Positions 12,096 to 26,300 of a stretch of 64,000 nucleotides of DNA are shown in pieces. Source of the stretch: Serripes groenlandicus (taxonomy: Eukaryota; Mollusca; Bivalvia; Cardiida; Cardiidae); NCBI GenBank assembly GCA_031761405.1, contig JASEVX010000008.1:67233265-67297264 (forward strand), written 5' to 3'. Each line of letters begins with the position of its first letter. The first letter of the stretch is position 1. Under the pieces are notes generated by a model. That model had not been told where the DNA came from and searched no databases. It saw only the letters and a program-made list of their open reading frames with translations. Made by a program: the position numbers and the translations under genes.

Positions 12096-12242
12096 CTAAA
12101 GTATTGTCTAAAGACTCATTCCTTGGTTGACAATGGCTTGTGTACAGACTTATATCTCGGTTAACAATGGATTGTCTAAGGACTCATTTCTTGGTTGACA
12201 ATGGATTGTCTAAAGACTCATTTCTAGGTCAATAACGGATTA
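12095..12242. repeat. Short tandem repeat, unit about 39 bp
   Basis: Three to four diverged copies of a unit containing GGATTGTCTAAAGACTCATT and TTGGTTGACAAT. Confidence 0.65.
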
Positions 12243-12567
12243 TCTAGTATCAACATACTATCTTTGTTTAATAATTGTCCTTTCATTAATTAATAGAGAT
12301 GTTCCATATTTTTACTGACATGTTTTCAAAGTCGTTTGCTTCCGGTTTGGTGTACAGTTCGTGGGACAGGGTTAAAAAACATGAAGATTTATACCTTTTA
12401 TCCTCTTTTTATCAGGTACGTTGGGAGCATTTGGCAGTGAGGAGGAAGTTGATTTATTATCGTCTTCGTTCTTATTCGCTCATTCTTCATGTTTCAAGCT
12501 TTCATAATACTCGTCTAGAAACTTGAAAATGCATAAAAAATACATCATAAATCGAATTCTAACTTGG

Positions 12568-12725
12568 AGATGCATTCTGACACATCTGCAGCAGAGGACT
12601 TTGGAAATGAGCAATTTCTCCCATTGCCTGTATTTTCAATAATTATTATCCCATTTTTAAATATTTTAACCTTGGAGTTTTCAAAGTTCTCTGCTGCATA
12701 TCTGTTGTATGTGGGAAATGAATAA
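12568..12725 (-). mobile_element. MITE copy, reverse orientation, partial
   Basis: It ends in CTGCTGCATATCTGTTGTATGTGGGAAATG, the reverse complement of the family's left terminus (quoted parts: CTGCTGCATATC, TTGTATGTGGGAAA). The distal TTAA is lost. Confidence 0.55.
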
Positions 12726-12941
12726 AGTATTATAACTAATGCCTAGAAAATACAAAAAAAAATAACCACTATTAATTGTTTAGGTCAACAAGAGACATTC
12801 AGAACAAACGTGATGACTCTTTTCCTTGATAGTCGGATGATTTTACCTGTTGAAAACATTGTGGAAAAAGGAGGAATTGCACACAACAAATAAAAAAGTA
12901 TCCAGAATTTGTTTTCAGCTCTGTATCAAAATCAAACAAGA

Positions 12942-13206
12942 GCGCTCAATAGCAAACGCCAACGCTCATCTGTTTTTTCTAAAGTGAAAAAGGTCATTAC
13001 TGATTAATTATTAAATCCAGAGTAATGTGACTTTGTAAAGACATGCATACTGTTCCTAGGAACATGTGTACCAAGTTTCATTTTAAAATGTTACGAGTTA
13101 TAAGGTAAGGTTAAATTTTTGTGACGACGCTGACAATGCAGATGACGGTGACGCCAAGGGTATCACAATAGCCCTATTGTTTTCTACAAAAACAGACGAG
13201 CTAAAA
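12942..13206 (+). repeat. Interspersed repeat starting AACAAGAGCGCTCAATAGC
   Basis: It starts AACAAGAGCGCTCAATAGC and ends with GACGAGCTAAAAA after a GATGACGGTGACGCC block. Start and end types recur in other interspersed repeats of this window (34,180; 37,727; 38,300). Non-coding. Confidence 0.6.
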
Positions 13207-13414
13207 ATTCCTATGTTTGCCTAGATATTTTCAAATGTGTCCGTTGCAAATTGTTCGTATATTAGAAATGGACAAAAAGGAGAACTTGCTATCTTTTGGT
13301 TATTTTTCTTTTCGATTATAAAGTTTGTTGCTCTGTTTTAAATTCCTACTTAAAATGATGTCTGGACTTAAACCCTTTTCAACATATAATAAATCTGCAA
13401 AAAATATAATCAAA

Positions 13415-13568
13415 ATCTCTGGAAATGAAGATATGATAATTGAATAGAGTTGATTGAAAACATTGTGGCAAAAGGGGAAATTGCTCATTTTGAGCATTTT
13501 CTTCTTTGTCACAATATTTTCAAATCTCATCATCTGCGAAAGCATCTAAATGTGAGAAAAGGTTAAAT
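13415..13568 (+). mobile_element. MITE copy, partial
   Basis: The core GAAAACATTGTGGCAAAAGG, the palindrome GCTCATTTTGAGC, GTCACAATATTTTCAAA and the right terminus GAGAAAAGGTTAAA are present. The left terminus is missing. Confidence 0.7.
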
Positions 13569-13872
13569 GCTATTCTACAGAGGTAGTTGACTGATGGAAT
13601 AATCTAAACCCAATAAACCTGCTGCAGACGGTTTTGATATCATTTAGCTACATATATGATTATAATTCAGGGCCTACGATGGACAAACATTTTCTTTCGC
13701 CAACACATTCGCCAAATTAAAAAAAAAGGAGCCAAAATAAAAAAGTTGGAGCCAAAGTAGCCAAAGTTGGAGCTAACTTTGTTAGGAATTATTGTATACA
13801 TGGAAACAATTCAATGGACAAAGGATTTAAAAAAAAAAAGAACAGTAAAATCAATAATTTATTGAATATAGT

Positions 13873-14061
13873 TTAACCCTTTCCTTCATACAACAATTCT
13901 GCAGCAGTCGACTTTGAACATGTTTTCTCAAAATATAGAATATCTCTATAAATGAATGGATAAATTACTCGTTTTGAACAACTTATTCTTTTGACTTCAT
14001 GTTTTTAAAAAAACGTCTGCTGCAGAGGCGTCAGAAAGCATCTATATGAAGGAAAGGGTTA
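13873..14061 (+). mobile_element. MITE copy, nearly complete
   Basis: Left end TTAACCCTTTCCTTCATACA; right end CTATATGAAGGAAAGGGTTA. CTGCAGCAG and CTGCTGCAG flank the core. The left target copy is TTAA, while the right reads TTAC. Confidence 0.8.
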
Positions 14062-14077
14062 CAACTTTGAGGTAGAA

Positions 14078-14155
14078 GAAGAAAATGCTCATCATGGGCA
14101 ATTTCTCCTTAAGTTATATTGTTTTGAAAAGCAGTCTGCTGCAGTTGCTTCAAAA
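14078..14155 (+). mobile_element. MITE right-half fragment
   Basis: GCTCATCATGGGCAATTTCTCC, the family palindrome with one mismatch (parts: GCTCATCATGGGC, AATTTCTCC), then TTGTTTTGAAAAG and GTCTGCTGCAG. Confidence 0.55.
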
Positions 14156-14404
14156 GTATAATCCTAGTAAATAATTCATCCTTTCATAATGTCAGTTCCC
14201 AAAGCAGACGGCATTTAGCAGCTATGTGGCAAACAGCATTTCGAGGGTTTCATGCAAAACGGTTGTTACTACGTCTTTCTTGTAAAACACAGAACAATCA
14301 ATTACAGTTTACGGTAGCAAACATCACTCAAGTTACAGCCGTTTCACTTCTGTAACATACCGTTCCAAACCGTAATCTACTAAACTGCTACACTCAAAAT
14401 GTAT

Positions 14405-14645
14405 ATCGTTATATATATTGAATGCATATTGCTCTATAATGAATGTATATATATATATCACTATATAATGAATGCATATCGTTAAATAATGAATATATAT
14501 CGCTTTATAATGAATGCATATCGCTATATAATAATTAATATCGCTATATAATGATTGCATATCGCTATATAATGAAAGCATATCGATTTATGAAGAATGT
14601 ATATCGCGATATAATTAATGCATATCGTTATATAATTAATTCATA
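14405..14645. repeat. AT-rich tandem repeat, unit about 21 bp
   Basis: About eleven copies of a unit close to CGCTATATAATGAATGCATA, with small length changes. A minus-strand ORF through it encodes only a Tyr/Ile-rich periodic string and is a by-product. Confidence 0.8.
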
Positions 14646-15950
14646 TCGAATGAACACTGCAAATGATAAGTGGTTACAATTGTCCAACTAAAACAACCAA
14701 AATCACTCGAACAACAACATATTTTCACAGAGATCTGAGACAAATCCCGCCCTAACATAATCAAGTCCCCATAGTGAAAATGAAAATGAAAAGAAATTAT
14801 TTGTTTCTCTTTTACAGTTGTCCTGTTTACTGTGATGATGTTGTACAATGGACATCGGCTTCTACCTAGCCATCATAGCCAATATTGTGTCCCTGGTAAC
14901 ATTTATTGGAAGCCGCCAGGAGGCGGCTTCCTGTAGGGATGCTTTTAATTTTCGGTCAAGGAGAATATTTAGACCTGCCAGCGTGACCACATATCATGAT
15001 TTCTCTTTGTCCTTTCTAAGTACATTAATTTAAGGTAATGACATTTAAAACATCCCTTTTACACTCTATATACATGTGTGAGTTTTACAAATTAAAAACA
15101 AAAGACAAAGGCCAGTATATTAATTGAATGTATGTACATTTTTATTTAAGCGAAATTCATACTGTATCTACTCTAGACAGTAAAATAGAGAACCCTTCTA
15201 TTGAATTTGTAATGTAGTCTGGTTCCTTAAAATTACATGCTATGATATATTACGCAGTAATTAGACGAAGAAGCCTCGTCCCGTATTCACTAAACTTTTC
15301 AATTTAGATATTTGTCTAAATCTAAATCTTAATATTTAGTCCACGTTTTTGATTTAATCCGTATTCACCAACGCGTTTTAAACCGATCTCAATTTGGTCT
15401 AGTGTGTAAATGTCGTAAGCGGCCACGCAGCGACTCTGGTTCCCGAATCAAGTTAAGAGCTAAAATAAAAGACAGTACCATTCATCTATAGTCTATTTAT
15501 AGATTTTTATTTTTATCGTAATTTCACATACATTTTTCAATTGCTTTGCTTTTAATATTTCATGTTCAGTACATACTGGATTCAAAGTTAACTTTGAGTA
15601 CAATTGTCATCGCAAAATGCAGACATGAAAAGATTTAAACCACAGAAATATCTGTTTCAAGATAAATTTCGTTCTTTTTCGCTGTTGCAGTTCCACATTT
15701 CATGAATATCGCGGTAAACAAGATATCAGTGTATTTTGCCTAGCCAACAACATGTTTTATCACGGATGCGATGTGAACATCCAGAATACTTAAATGAAAT
15801 GAAATCTTCTGGTTCTTACAAACAAAGTGTGATCGGATTAAGTCAATTTTTAAGCACTGGTTTAAAATGAAACTAGTTCCTATGTTAAGACTTTCCCTTA
15901 TACGTAGCACATTAAATAAAAATTTGACCATCTTGGTAAATGAAGGTATA
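14646..15950. other. Intergenic DNA without a recognised gene
   Basis: Only a short perfect hairpin (GGAAGCCGCC, loop AGGA, GGCGGCTTCC; 14,909-14,932) stands out. The 61-codon ORF around it has no family features. Confidence 0.5.
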
Positions 15951-15957
15951 ATTTATG

Positions 15958-16055
15958 GACATAACGTAGAAAACATTGTAGCAAAAGGATAAATTCCTCG
16001 TGATCAATTTCTCTTTTTGTCACAATGTTTTCAAAAGTCGTTGCAGCTATTGTCA
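15958..16055 (+). mobile_element. MITE core fragment
   Basis: GAAAACATTGTAGCAAAAGG, a diverged palindrome, and GTCACAATGTTTTCAAAAG are visible; termini are absent. Confidence 0.6.
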
Positions 16056-16184
16056 GTCTTTCGGATTACGTGTACATAGAAAACGTTTACTTCATTTTCT
16101 GAATGCTAATCACGACACGAGTTCACATCAGTTTCGTCAACTCGAGATTGTGCGTTTGTAATCCGACAGCTTTGATTTTCAATT

Positions 16185-16465
16185 GCTCAATTTGCCACAA
16201 TAATTTCAACTCTTTTCAATTATCTTACTATCATTTATAGAGATTTTCTATGTTTTGTACTTGATGATGTTAAAGTCTGTCGGAGTAAATATCATTGAAA
16301 TCATTGTGGCAAAAGGAGAAATTGCTCATAATGAGCAATATCTGCATTTGCCACAATAATTCAACACTTTTCAATTATCATACGATCATTTATAGAGATT
16401 TTTTTTTACTTGATAATTTCAAAGTCGTCTACTGCAGATTTGTTTTATGTGTTACACCCTTATCC
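16185..16465 (-). mobile_element. MITE copies, reverse orientation (one near-complete plus a duplicated part)
   Basis: The block TTTGCCACAATAATTTCAAC with the following 70 bp occurs twice (from 16,190 and 16,335). The second has the palindrome GCTCATAATGAGC and ends with CTGCAGATTTGTTTTATGTG, the reverse of the left terminus. The partial duplication suggests one copy landed beside, or recombined with, another. Confidence 0.6.
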
Positions 16466-17370
16466 ATTATCATGACTTACCGATACAAACGAAAAACAGA
16501 TTTTCTGTGTGTCAGCATTATTTGATAAAACATTATCATAACAGGGCGTGTGTTCAATAAAAATAGTTGATTGTTTTTGGTACTAATTTAAATTTATCAT
16601 AACCTCTTGTCCATTTATCTTTAGTATTATATGTCACTTTTTATGATCAGCTTAACTCTAAATTATCTCATTCATTTAAAACACAGACCCTGCCAGGTTA
16701 AATATCCTACATAAAACTTATATCTTCAATAATCGATATCAGCATTACTGACTACAGATTAAATTGTTCTAATGTTTGTGGATGTAAATGATCTTTTTTC
16801 TTCATGTAAAACGAAATATTGCGGCTTCTCTTTGATGCTTTGCATCAAACATCCGTCTTGTCTATACCTGTACTGCTTTTTGTAAAGTTAACAACAGAGT
16901 TGAGATCCTCACCTAGCAGTGCTAGGTATTCAGTTTCTTCCTTATACTATATGGGCTAATTTATGCACTACTGGATGTTGCGACGAGCAAATATCCAGAT
17001 GAACCGGCATTTTTTGTTTAATATGATCTTATGTCATACGCTATATTTCATTAAAAGCTAACTTTGAAAAGGACCAATGTAGATATATGTGCTACATGTA
17101 TGTCTTATCAGAATCTACACAAGTTGACAGAAGCTTCTAACAAGCTTGTGAAACTATTATGTGAACTGTGTAAATCTTGATCAGACTGTGTAGATATATA
17201 TGCTATGTCTATAATATGAACTGTGTAAATCTTGATCAGACTGTGTCGATTCACACTTATCAGGTTATACACTGTTTACAAAATGCAACTTGAACCATTT
17301 CCCCCAGTCTCTTTATTAGCGGACCAAAATTCTGCCCTTCATGTATGTTGTTCTCAATGAGCGATTGGTA
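16466..17370. other. AT-rich DNA left of the satellite; short direct repeat
   Basis: No gene seen. TGAACTGTGTAAATCTTGAT occurs at about 17,161 and again at about 17,218, a 57-bp direct duplication just before the large array. Confidence 0.5.
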
Positions 17371-20300
17371 CTGCAGTGAGGTATAAGTCTGGTTCCCCAC
17401 ATACAGCAAACCTGCAGTGAGGTATAGGTCTGGTTCCGCACATACAACAAACCTGTAGTGAGGTATAGGTCTGGTTTTAACCCTTTCCCACATACAGCAA
17501 ACCTGCAGTGAGGTATAGGTCTGGTTTTAACCCTTTCCCAAATACAGCAAACCTGCAGTGAGGTATAGGTCTGGTTTTAACCCTGTGCCACATACAGCAA
17601 ACCTGCAGTGAGGTAAAGGTCTGTTTTTAACACTTTCCCACACATAGCAAACCTGCAGTGAGGTATAGGTCTGGTTTAAAATATTTCCCACATACAGCAA
17701 ACCTGCAGTGAGGTTATAGGTCTGGTTTTAACCTTTTCACACATACAAACCTGCCTTGAGGCATAAGTCTGGTTTCCGTCATACAGTAAACCTGCAGTAG
17801 GGTACAGTACTGGTTTCCCACATACAGTAAACCTGCAGTGAGGTATAGGTCTGGTTTCCCACATACAGTAAACTTGTAGTGAGGAATAGGTCTGGTTTTA
17901 ACCCTTTCTCACATACATTAAACCTGTAGTGAGATATATGTTTGGTTTTAACCCTTTCCCATATACAGTAAACCTGCAGTGAGGTAAAGGTCTGGTTCCC
18001 CACATACAGTAAAGCTGCAGTGATGTATAGGAATGGTTTTAACCCTTTCCCACATACAGTACACCTGCAGTGAGGTATAGGTCTGTTTTCCAAGATATAA
18101 TTAACCTGCAGTGAGGTATAGGTCTGTTTTAACCCTTTCCCACATACAGTACACCTGCAGTGAGGTATAGGTCTTGTTATAACCCTTTCCCACATACAGT
18201 ACACCTGCAGTGAGGTATAGGTCTGTTTTCCCACATATAATAAACCTGCAGTGAGGTATAGGTCTGGTTTTAACCCTTTCCCACATACAGTAAACCTGTA
18301 GTGAGGTAAAGGTCTGGTTTTAACCCTTTCCCACATACAGAAATCTGCAATGAGGTATATGTCTGGTTTTAACCCTTTCCCACATACAGTAAACCTGTAG
18401 TGAGGTATAGGTCTGGTTTTAACCCTTTCCCACATACAGTAAACCTGCAGTGAGGTATAGGTCTGGTTTTAACCCTTTCACACATACAGTAAACCTGCAG
18501 TGAGGTATAGGTCTGTTTTCCCACATATAATTAACCTGCAGTGAGGTATAGGTCTGGTTTTAACCCTTTCCCACATACAGTAAACCTGCAGTGAGGTATA
18601 GGTCTGTTTTCCCACATACAGTAAAGCTGCAATGAGGTATAGGTCTGGTTTTAACCCTTTCCCACATACAGTAAACCTGCAGCGAGATATAGGTCTGGTT
18701 TTAAAGCTTTCACACATACAGTAAACCTGTAGTGAGGTATAGGTCTGGTTTTAACCCTTTCACACATACAGCAAACTTGCAGTGAGGTATATGTCTGGTT
18801 TCCCATATACAGTAAACCTGCAGTGAGGTATAGGTCTTGTTATAACCCTTTCCCACATACAGTAAACCTGCAGTGAGGTATAGGTCTTGTTATAACCCTT
18901 TCCCACATACAGTAAACCTGCAGTGAGGTATAGGTCTTGTTATAACCCTTTCCCACATACAGTAAACCTGCAGTGAGGTATAGGTCTGTTTTCCCACATA
19001 CAGTAAAGCTGCAGTGATGTATAGGTCTGGTTTTAACCCTTTCCCACATAGAGTAAACCTGCAGCGAGGTAAAGGTCTGGTTTTAACCCTTTCACACATA
19101 CAGTAAACCTGTAGTGAGGTATAGGTCTGGTTTTAACCCTATCACACATACAGTAAACCTGCAGTGAGGTATAGGTCTTGTTTTAACCCTTTCCCACATA
19201 CAGTAAACCTGCAGTGAGCTATAGGTCTGGTTTTAACCCTTTCACACATACAGTAAACCTGCAGTGAGGTATAGGTCTGGTTTTAACCCTTTCACACATA
19301 CAGCAAACTGCAGCGAGGTATCGGTCTGGTTTTAACCCTTTCACACATACAGTAAACCTGTAGTGAGGTATAGGTCTTGTTTTAACCCTTTCCCACATAC
19401 AGTAAACCTGCATTGAGGTATAGGTCTGGTTTTAAGCCTATCCCACATACTGTAAACATGCAGTGAGGTATATATCTGGTTTGAACCCTTTCCCACATAC
19501 AGTCAACCAGCAGTGATGTATATGTCTGGTTTTAACCCTTTCCTACATACAGTAAACCTGCAGTGAGGTATAGATCTTGTTTTAACCCTTTCCCACATAC
19601 AGTAAACCAGCAGTGAGGTATATGTCTGGTTTCCCACATACAGTAAACCAGCAGTGAGGTATAGGTCTGGCTTTAACCCTTTCCTACATACAGTAAACCT
19701 GCAGTGAGGTATAGGTCTGGCTTGAACCCTTTCCCACATACAGTAAACCAGCAGTGAGGTATAGGTCTGATTTGAACCCTTTCACACAAACAGTAAACCA
19801 GCAGTGAGGTATAGGTCTGATTTGAACCCTTTCACACATACAGTAAACCTGCAGTGAGGTATCGGTCTGATTTGAACCCTTTCACACATACAGTAAACCT
19901 GCAGTGAGGTATAGGTCTGGTTTGAACCCTTTCACACATACAGCAAACCTGCAGTGAGGTATAGGTCTTGTTTTAACCCTTTCCCACATACAGTAAACCA
20001 GCAGTGAGGTATAGGTCTTGTTTTAACCCTTTCAGACATACAGTAAACCTGCAGTGAGGTATAGGTCTTGTTTTAACCCTGTCACACATACAGCAAACCT
20101 GCAGTGAGGTATAGGTCTTGTTTTAACCCTTTCACACATACAGTAAACCTGCAGTGAGGTATAGGTCTTGTTTTAACCCTTTCCCACATACAGTAAACCA
20201 GCAGTGAGGTATATGTCTGGTTTTAACCCTTTCCCACATACAGCAAACCTGCAGTGAGGTATAGGTCTTGTTTGAACTCTTTCACACATACAGTAAACCA

Positions 20301-23300
20301 GCAGTGAGGTATAGGTCTGATTTGAACCCTTTCCCACATACAATAAACCTGCAGTGAGTTATAGGTCTTGTTTTAACCCTTTCACACATACAGTAAACCA
20401 GCAGTGAGGTATAGGTCTTGTTTTAACCCTTTCCAACATACAGTAAACCAGCAGTGCGGTATAGGTCTGGGTTTAACCCTTTCCCACATACAGTAAACCA
20501 GCAGTGCGGTATAGGTCTGGCGTTAACCCTTTCACACATACAGTAAACCTTCAGTGAGGTATAGGTCTTGTTTTAACCCTTTCACACATACAGTAAACCT
20601 GCAGTGAGGTATAGGTCTGGTTTGAACCCTTTCCCACATACAGTAAACCAGCAGTGCAGTATAGGTCTTGTTTTAACACTTTCCCACATACAGTAAACCT
20701 TCAGTGAGGTATAGGTCTTTTTTTAACCCTTTCACACATACAGTAAACCTTCAGTGGGGTATAGGTCTGGTTTTAACCCTTTCCCACATACAGTAAAGCT
20801 GCAGTGAGGTATAGGTCTTGTTTTAACCCTTTCACACATATAGAAAACCTTCAGTGAGGTATAGGTCTGGTTTTAACCCTTTCCCACATACAGTAAACCT
20901 GCAGTGAGGTATAGGTCTGGTTTTAACCCTTTCACACATACAGTAAACCTGCAGTGAGGTATAGGTCTTGTTTTAACCCTTTCACACATACAGTAAACCT
21001 TCAGTGAGGTATAGGTATTGTTTTAACGCTTTCCCACATACAGTAAACCTGCAGTGAGGTATAGGTCTGGTTTGAACACTTTCCCACATACAGTTAACCT
21101 GCAGTGAGGTATATGTCTTGTTTTAACCCTTTCACACATACAGTAAACCTGTAGTGAGGTATAAGTCTGGTTTTAACCCTTTCACGCATACAGTAAACCT
21201 TCAGTGAGTTATAGGTCTTGTTTTAACCCTTTCCCACAAACAGTAAACCTGCAGTGAGGTATATATCTGGTTTGAACACTTTCCCACATACAGTAAACCT
21301 GCAGTGAGGTATAGGTCTGGTTTTAACCCTTTCACACATACAGCAAACCTGCAGTGAGGTATCGGTCTGGTTTTAACCCTTTCCCACATACAGTAAACTG
21401 CAGTGAGGTATCGGTCTGGTTTTAACCCTTTCACACATACAGTAAACCTGCAGTGAGGTATAGGTCTGGTTTGAACCCTTTCCCACATACAGTAAACCAG
21501 CATTGAGGTATCGGTCTTGTTTTAACCCTTTCCCACATACACTAAACCTGCAGTGAGGTATAGATCTGGTTTTAACCCTTTCACACGTACAGTAAACCTG
21601 CAGTGAGGTATAGGTCTGGTTTGAACCCTTTCCCACATACAGTCAACCAGCAGTGAGGTATATGTCTGGTTTTAACCCTTTCCTACATACAGTAAACCTG
21701 CAGTGAGGTATAGATCTTGTTTTAACCCTTTCCCACATACAGTAAACCAGCAGTGAGGTATATGTCTGGTTTCCCACATACAGTAAACCAGCAGTGAGGT
21801 ATAGGTCTGGTTTGAATCCTTTCCCACATACAGTAAACCAGCAGTGAGGTATAGGTCTGGTTTTAACCCTTTCCTTCATACAGTAAACCTGCAGTGAGGT
21901 ATAGGTCTGGCTTGAACCCTTTCCCACATACAGTAAACCAGCAGTGAGGTATAGGTCTGATTTGAACCCTTTCACACAAACAGTAAACCAGCAGTGAGGT
22001 ATAGGTCTCATTTGAAGCCTTTCACACATACAGTAAACCTTCAGTGAGGTATAGGTCTGATTTGAACCCTTTCCCACATACAGTAAACCAGCATTGAGGT
22101 ATCGGTCTTGTTTTAACCCTTTCCCACATACAGTAAACCTGCAGTGAGGTATAGATCTTGTTTTAACCCTTTCCCACATACAGTAAACCAGCAGTGAGGT
22201 ATATGTCTGGTTTCCCAAATACAGTAAACCAGCAGTGAGGTATAGGTCTGGTTTGAATCCTTTCCCACATACAGTAAACCAGCAGTGAGGTATAGGTCTG
22301 GTTTTAACCCTTTCCTACATACGGTAAACCTGCAGTGATGTATAGGTCTGGCTTGAACCCTTTCCCACATACAGTAAACCAGCAGTGAGGTATAGGTCTG
22401 ATTTGAACCCTTTCACACAAGCAGTAAACCAGCAGTGAGGTATAGGTCTGATTTGAACCCTTTCACACATACAGTAAACCTGCAGTGAGGTATAGGTCTG
22501 GTTTGAACCCTTTCACACATACAGCAAACCTGCAGTGAGGTATAGGTCTTGTTTTACCCCTTTCCCACATACAGTAAACCAGCAGTGAGCTATAGGTCTT
22601 GTTTTAACCCTTTCACACATACAGTAAACCTGCAGTGAGGTATAGGTCTTGTTTTAACCCTGTCACACATACAGCAAACCTGCAGTGAGGTATAGGTCTT
22701 GTTTTAACCCATTCACACATACAGCAAACCTGCAGTGAGGTATAGGTCTTGTTTTAACCCTTTCACACATACAGTAAACCTGCAGTGAGGTATAGGTCTT
22801 GTTTTAACCCTTTCCCACATACAGTAAACCAGCAGTGAGGTATATGTCTGGTTTTAACCCTTTCCCACATACAGCAAACCTGCAGTGAGGTATAGGTCTT
22901 GTTTGAACCCTTTCACACATACAGCAAACCAGCAGTGAGGTATAGGTCTTGTTTGAACGCTTTACCACATACAATAAACCTGCAGTGAGTTATAGGTCTT
23001 GTTTTAACCCTTTCACACATACAGTAAACCAGCAGTGAGGTATAGGTCTTGTTTTAACCCTTTCCAACATACAGTAAACCAGCAGTGCGGTATAGGTCTG
23101 GGTTTAACCCTTTCCCACATACAGTAAACCAGCAGTGCGGTATAGGTCTGGCTTTAACCCTTTCACACATACAGTAAACCTTCAGTGAGGTATAGGTCTG
23201 GTTTTAACCCTTTCACACATACAGTAAACCTGCAGTGAGGTATAGGTCTGGTTTGAACCCTTTCCCACATACAGTAAACCAGCAGTGCAGTATAGGTCTT

Positions 23301-26300
23301 GTTTTAACACTTTCCCACATACAGTAAACTTTCAGTGAGGTATAGGTCTTTTTTTAACCCTTTCACACATACAGTAAACCTTCAGTGAGGTATAGGTCTG
23401 GTTTTAACCCTTTCCCACATACAGTAAAGCTGCAGTGAGGTATAGGTCTGGTTTTAACCCTTTCACACATACAGTAAACCTGCAGTGAGGTATAGGTCTT
23501 GTTTTAAACCTTTCACACATACAGTAAACCTTCAGTGAGGTATAGGTATTGTTTTAACCCTTTCCCAAATACAGTAAACCTGCAGTGAGGTATAGGTCTG
23601 GTTTGAACACTTTCCCACATACAGTTAACCTGCAGTGAGGTATATGTCTGGTTTTAACCCTTTCACACATACAGTAAACCTGCAGTGAGGTATAGGTCTT
23701 GTTTTAACCCTTTCACACATACAGTAAACCAGCAGTGAGGTATAGGTCTTGTTTTAACCCTTTCCAACATACAGTAAACCAGCAGTGCGGTATAGGTCTG
23801 GGTTTAACCCTTTCCCACATACAGTAAACCAGCAGTGCGGTATAGGTCTGGCTTTAACCCTTTCACACATACAGAAAACCTTCAGTGAGGTATAGGTCTG
23901 GTTTTAACCCTTTCACACATACAGTAAACCTGCAGTGAGGTATAGGTCTGGTTTGAACCCTTTCCCACATACAGTAAACCAGCAATGCAGTATAGGTCTT
24001 GTTTTAACACTTTCCCACATACAGTAAACCTTCAGTGAGGTATAGGTCTTTTTTTAACCCTTTCACACATACAGTAAACCTTCAGTGAGGTATAGGTCTG
24101 GTTTTAACCCTTTCCCACATACAGTAAAGCTGCAGTGAGGTATAGGTCTGGTTTTAACCCTTTCACACATACAGTAAACCTGCAGTGAGGTATAGGTCTT
24201 GTTTTAACCCTTTCACACATACAGTAAACCTTCAGTGAGGTATAGGTATTGTTTTAACCCTTTCCCAAATACAGTAAACCTGCAGTGAGGTATAGGTCTG
24301 GTTTGAACACTTTCCCACATACAGTTAACCTGCAGTGAGGTATATGTCTTGTTTTAACCCTTTCACACATACAGTAAACCTATAGTGAGGTATAGGTCTG
24401 GTTTTAACCCTTTCACACATACAGTAAACCTTCAGTGAGGTATAGGTCTTGTTTTAACCCTTTCCCACATAAAGTAAACCTGCAGTGAGGTATATATCTG
24501 GTTTGAACACTTTCCCACATACAGTAAACCTGCAGTGAGGTATAGGTCTGGTTTTAACCCTTTCACACATACAGCAAACCTGCAGTGAGGTATCGGTCTG
24601 GTTTTAACCCTTTCCCACATACAGTAAACTGCGGTGAGGTATCGGTCTGGTTTTAACCCTTTCACACATACAGTAAACCTGCAGTGAGGTATAGGTCTGG
24701 TTTGAACCCTTTCCCACATACAGTAAACCAGCAGTGAGGTATCGGTCTTGTTTTAATCCTTTACCACATACAGTAAACCTGCAGTGAGGTATAGATCTGG
24801 TTTTAACCCTTTCACACATACAGTAAACCTGCAGTGAGGTATAGGTCTGGTTTGAACCCTTTCCCACATACAGTAAACCAGCAGTGAGGTATCGGTCTGG
24901 TTTTAACCCCTTTCCCACATACAGTAAACCTGCAGTGAGGTATAGGTCTGGTTTTAGCCCTTTCACACATACAGCAAACCTGCAGTGAGGTATCGGTCTG
25001 GTTTTAACCTTTTCCCACATACAGTAAACTGCAGTGAGGTATCGGTCTGGTTTTAACCCTTTCACACATACAGTAAACCTGCAGTGAGGTATAGGTCTGG
25101 TTTGAACCCTTTCCCACATACAGTAAACCAGCAGTGAGGTATCGGTCTGGTTTTAACCCTTTCCCACATACAGTAAACCGGCAGTGAGGTATCGGTCTGG
25201 TTTTAACCCTTTCACACATACAGTAAACCTGCAGTGAGGTATAGGTCTTGTTTTAACCCTTTTCCACATACAGTAAACCTGCAGTGAGGTATAGGTCTGG
25301 TTTTAACCCTTTCACACATACAGTAAACCTGCAGTGAGGTATGGGTCTGGTTTTAACCCTTTCAGACATACAGCAAACTGCAGTGAGGTATCGGTCTGGT
25401 TTTAACCCTTTCACACATACAGTAAACCTGTAGTGAGGTATAGGTCTTGTTTTAACCCTTTCCCACATACAGTAAACCTGCATTGAGGTATAGGTCTGGT
25501 TTTAACCCCTTTCCCACATACAGTAAACCCTGCAGTGAGGTATAGGTCTGGTTTGAACCCTTTCCCACATACAGTCAACCAGCAGTGAGGTATATTGTCT
25601 GGTTTTAACCCCTTCCTTAACATACAGTAAACCTGCAGTGAGGTATAGGTCTTGTTTTAACCCTTTCCCACATACAGTAAACTAGCAGTGATGTATATGC
25701 TCTGTTTCCCACATACAGTAAACCAGCAGTGAGGTATAGGTCTGTTTGAACCCTTTCCCACATACAGTAAAACCAGCAGTGAGGTATAGGTCTGGGTTTT
25801 ACCCTTTCCTACATACAGTAAACCTGCAGTGAGGTATAGGTCTGGTTTTGAACCCTTTCCCCACATACAGTAAACCAGCGGTGAGGTATAGGTCTGATTT
25901 CATACCCTTTCACACAAACAGTAAACCAGCAGTGAGGTATAGGTCTGATTTCGACCCTTTCACACATACAGTAAAGCTGCAGTGAGGTATAGGTCTGGTT
26001 TGAACCCTTTCACACATACAGCAAACCTGCAGTGAGGTATAGGTCTTGTTTTAACCCTTTCCCACATACAGTAAACCCAGCAGTGAGGCTATAGGTCTTG
26101 TTTTAACCCTTTCACACATACAGTAAACCTGCAGTGAGCGTATAGGTCTTGTTTTAACCCTGTCACACATACAGCAACCTGCAGCTGAGGTATTAGGTCT
26201 TGTTTTAACCTTTCACACATAGCAGCAAACCTGCAGTGAGGTATAGGTCTTGTTTAACCCTTTCACACATACAGTAAACCAGCAGTTGGAGGTAATAGGT

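Noticed and set aside
14848..15033. 61-codon ORF starting with a hydrophobic stretch
   Set aside because: Start context and hydrophobic residues drew attention, but a perfect hairpin lies inside it and no family match or neighbouring exon was found.
17779..18435. 218-codon minus-strand ORF and many similar ones up to 29.5 kb
   Set aside because: They are translations of the 50-bp satellite cycling through frames; frames and lengths change wherever a monomer has a 9-bp deletion. No sign of protein selection is visible.
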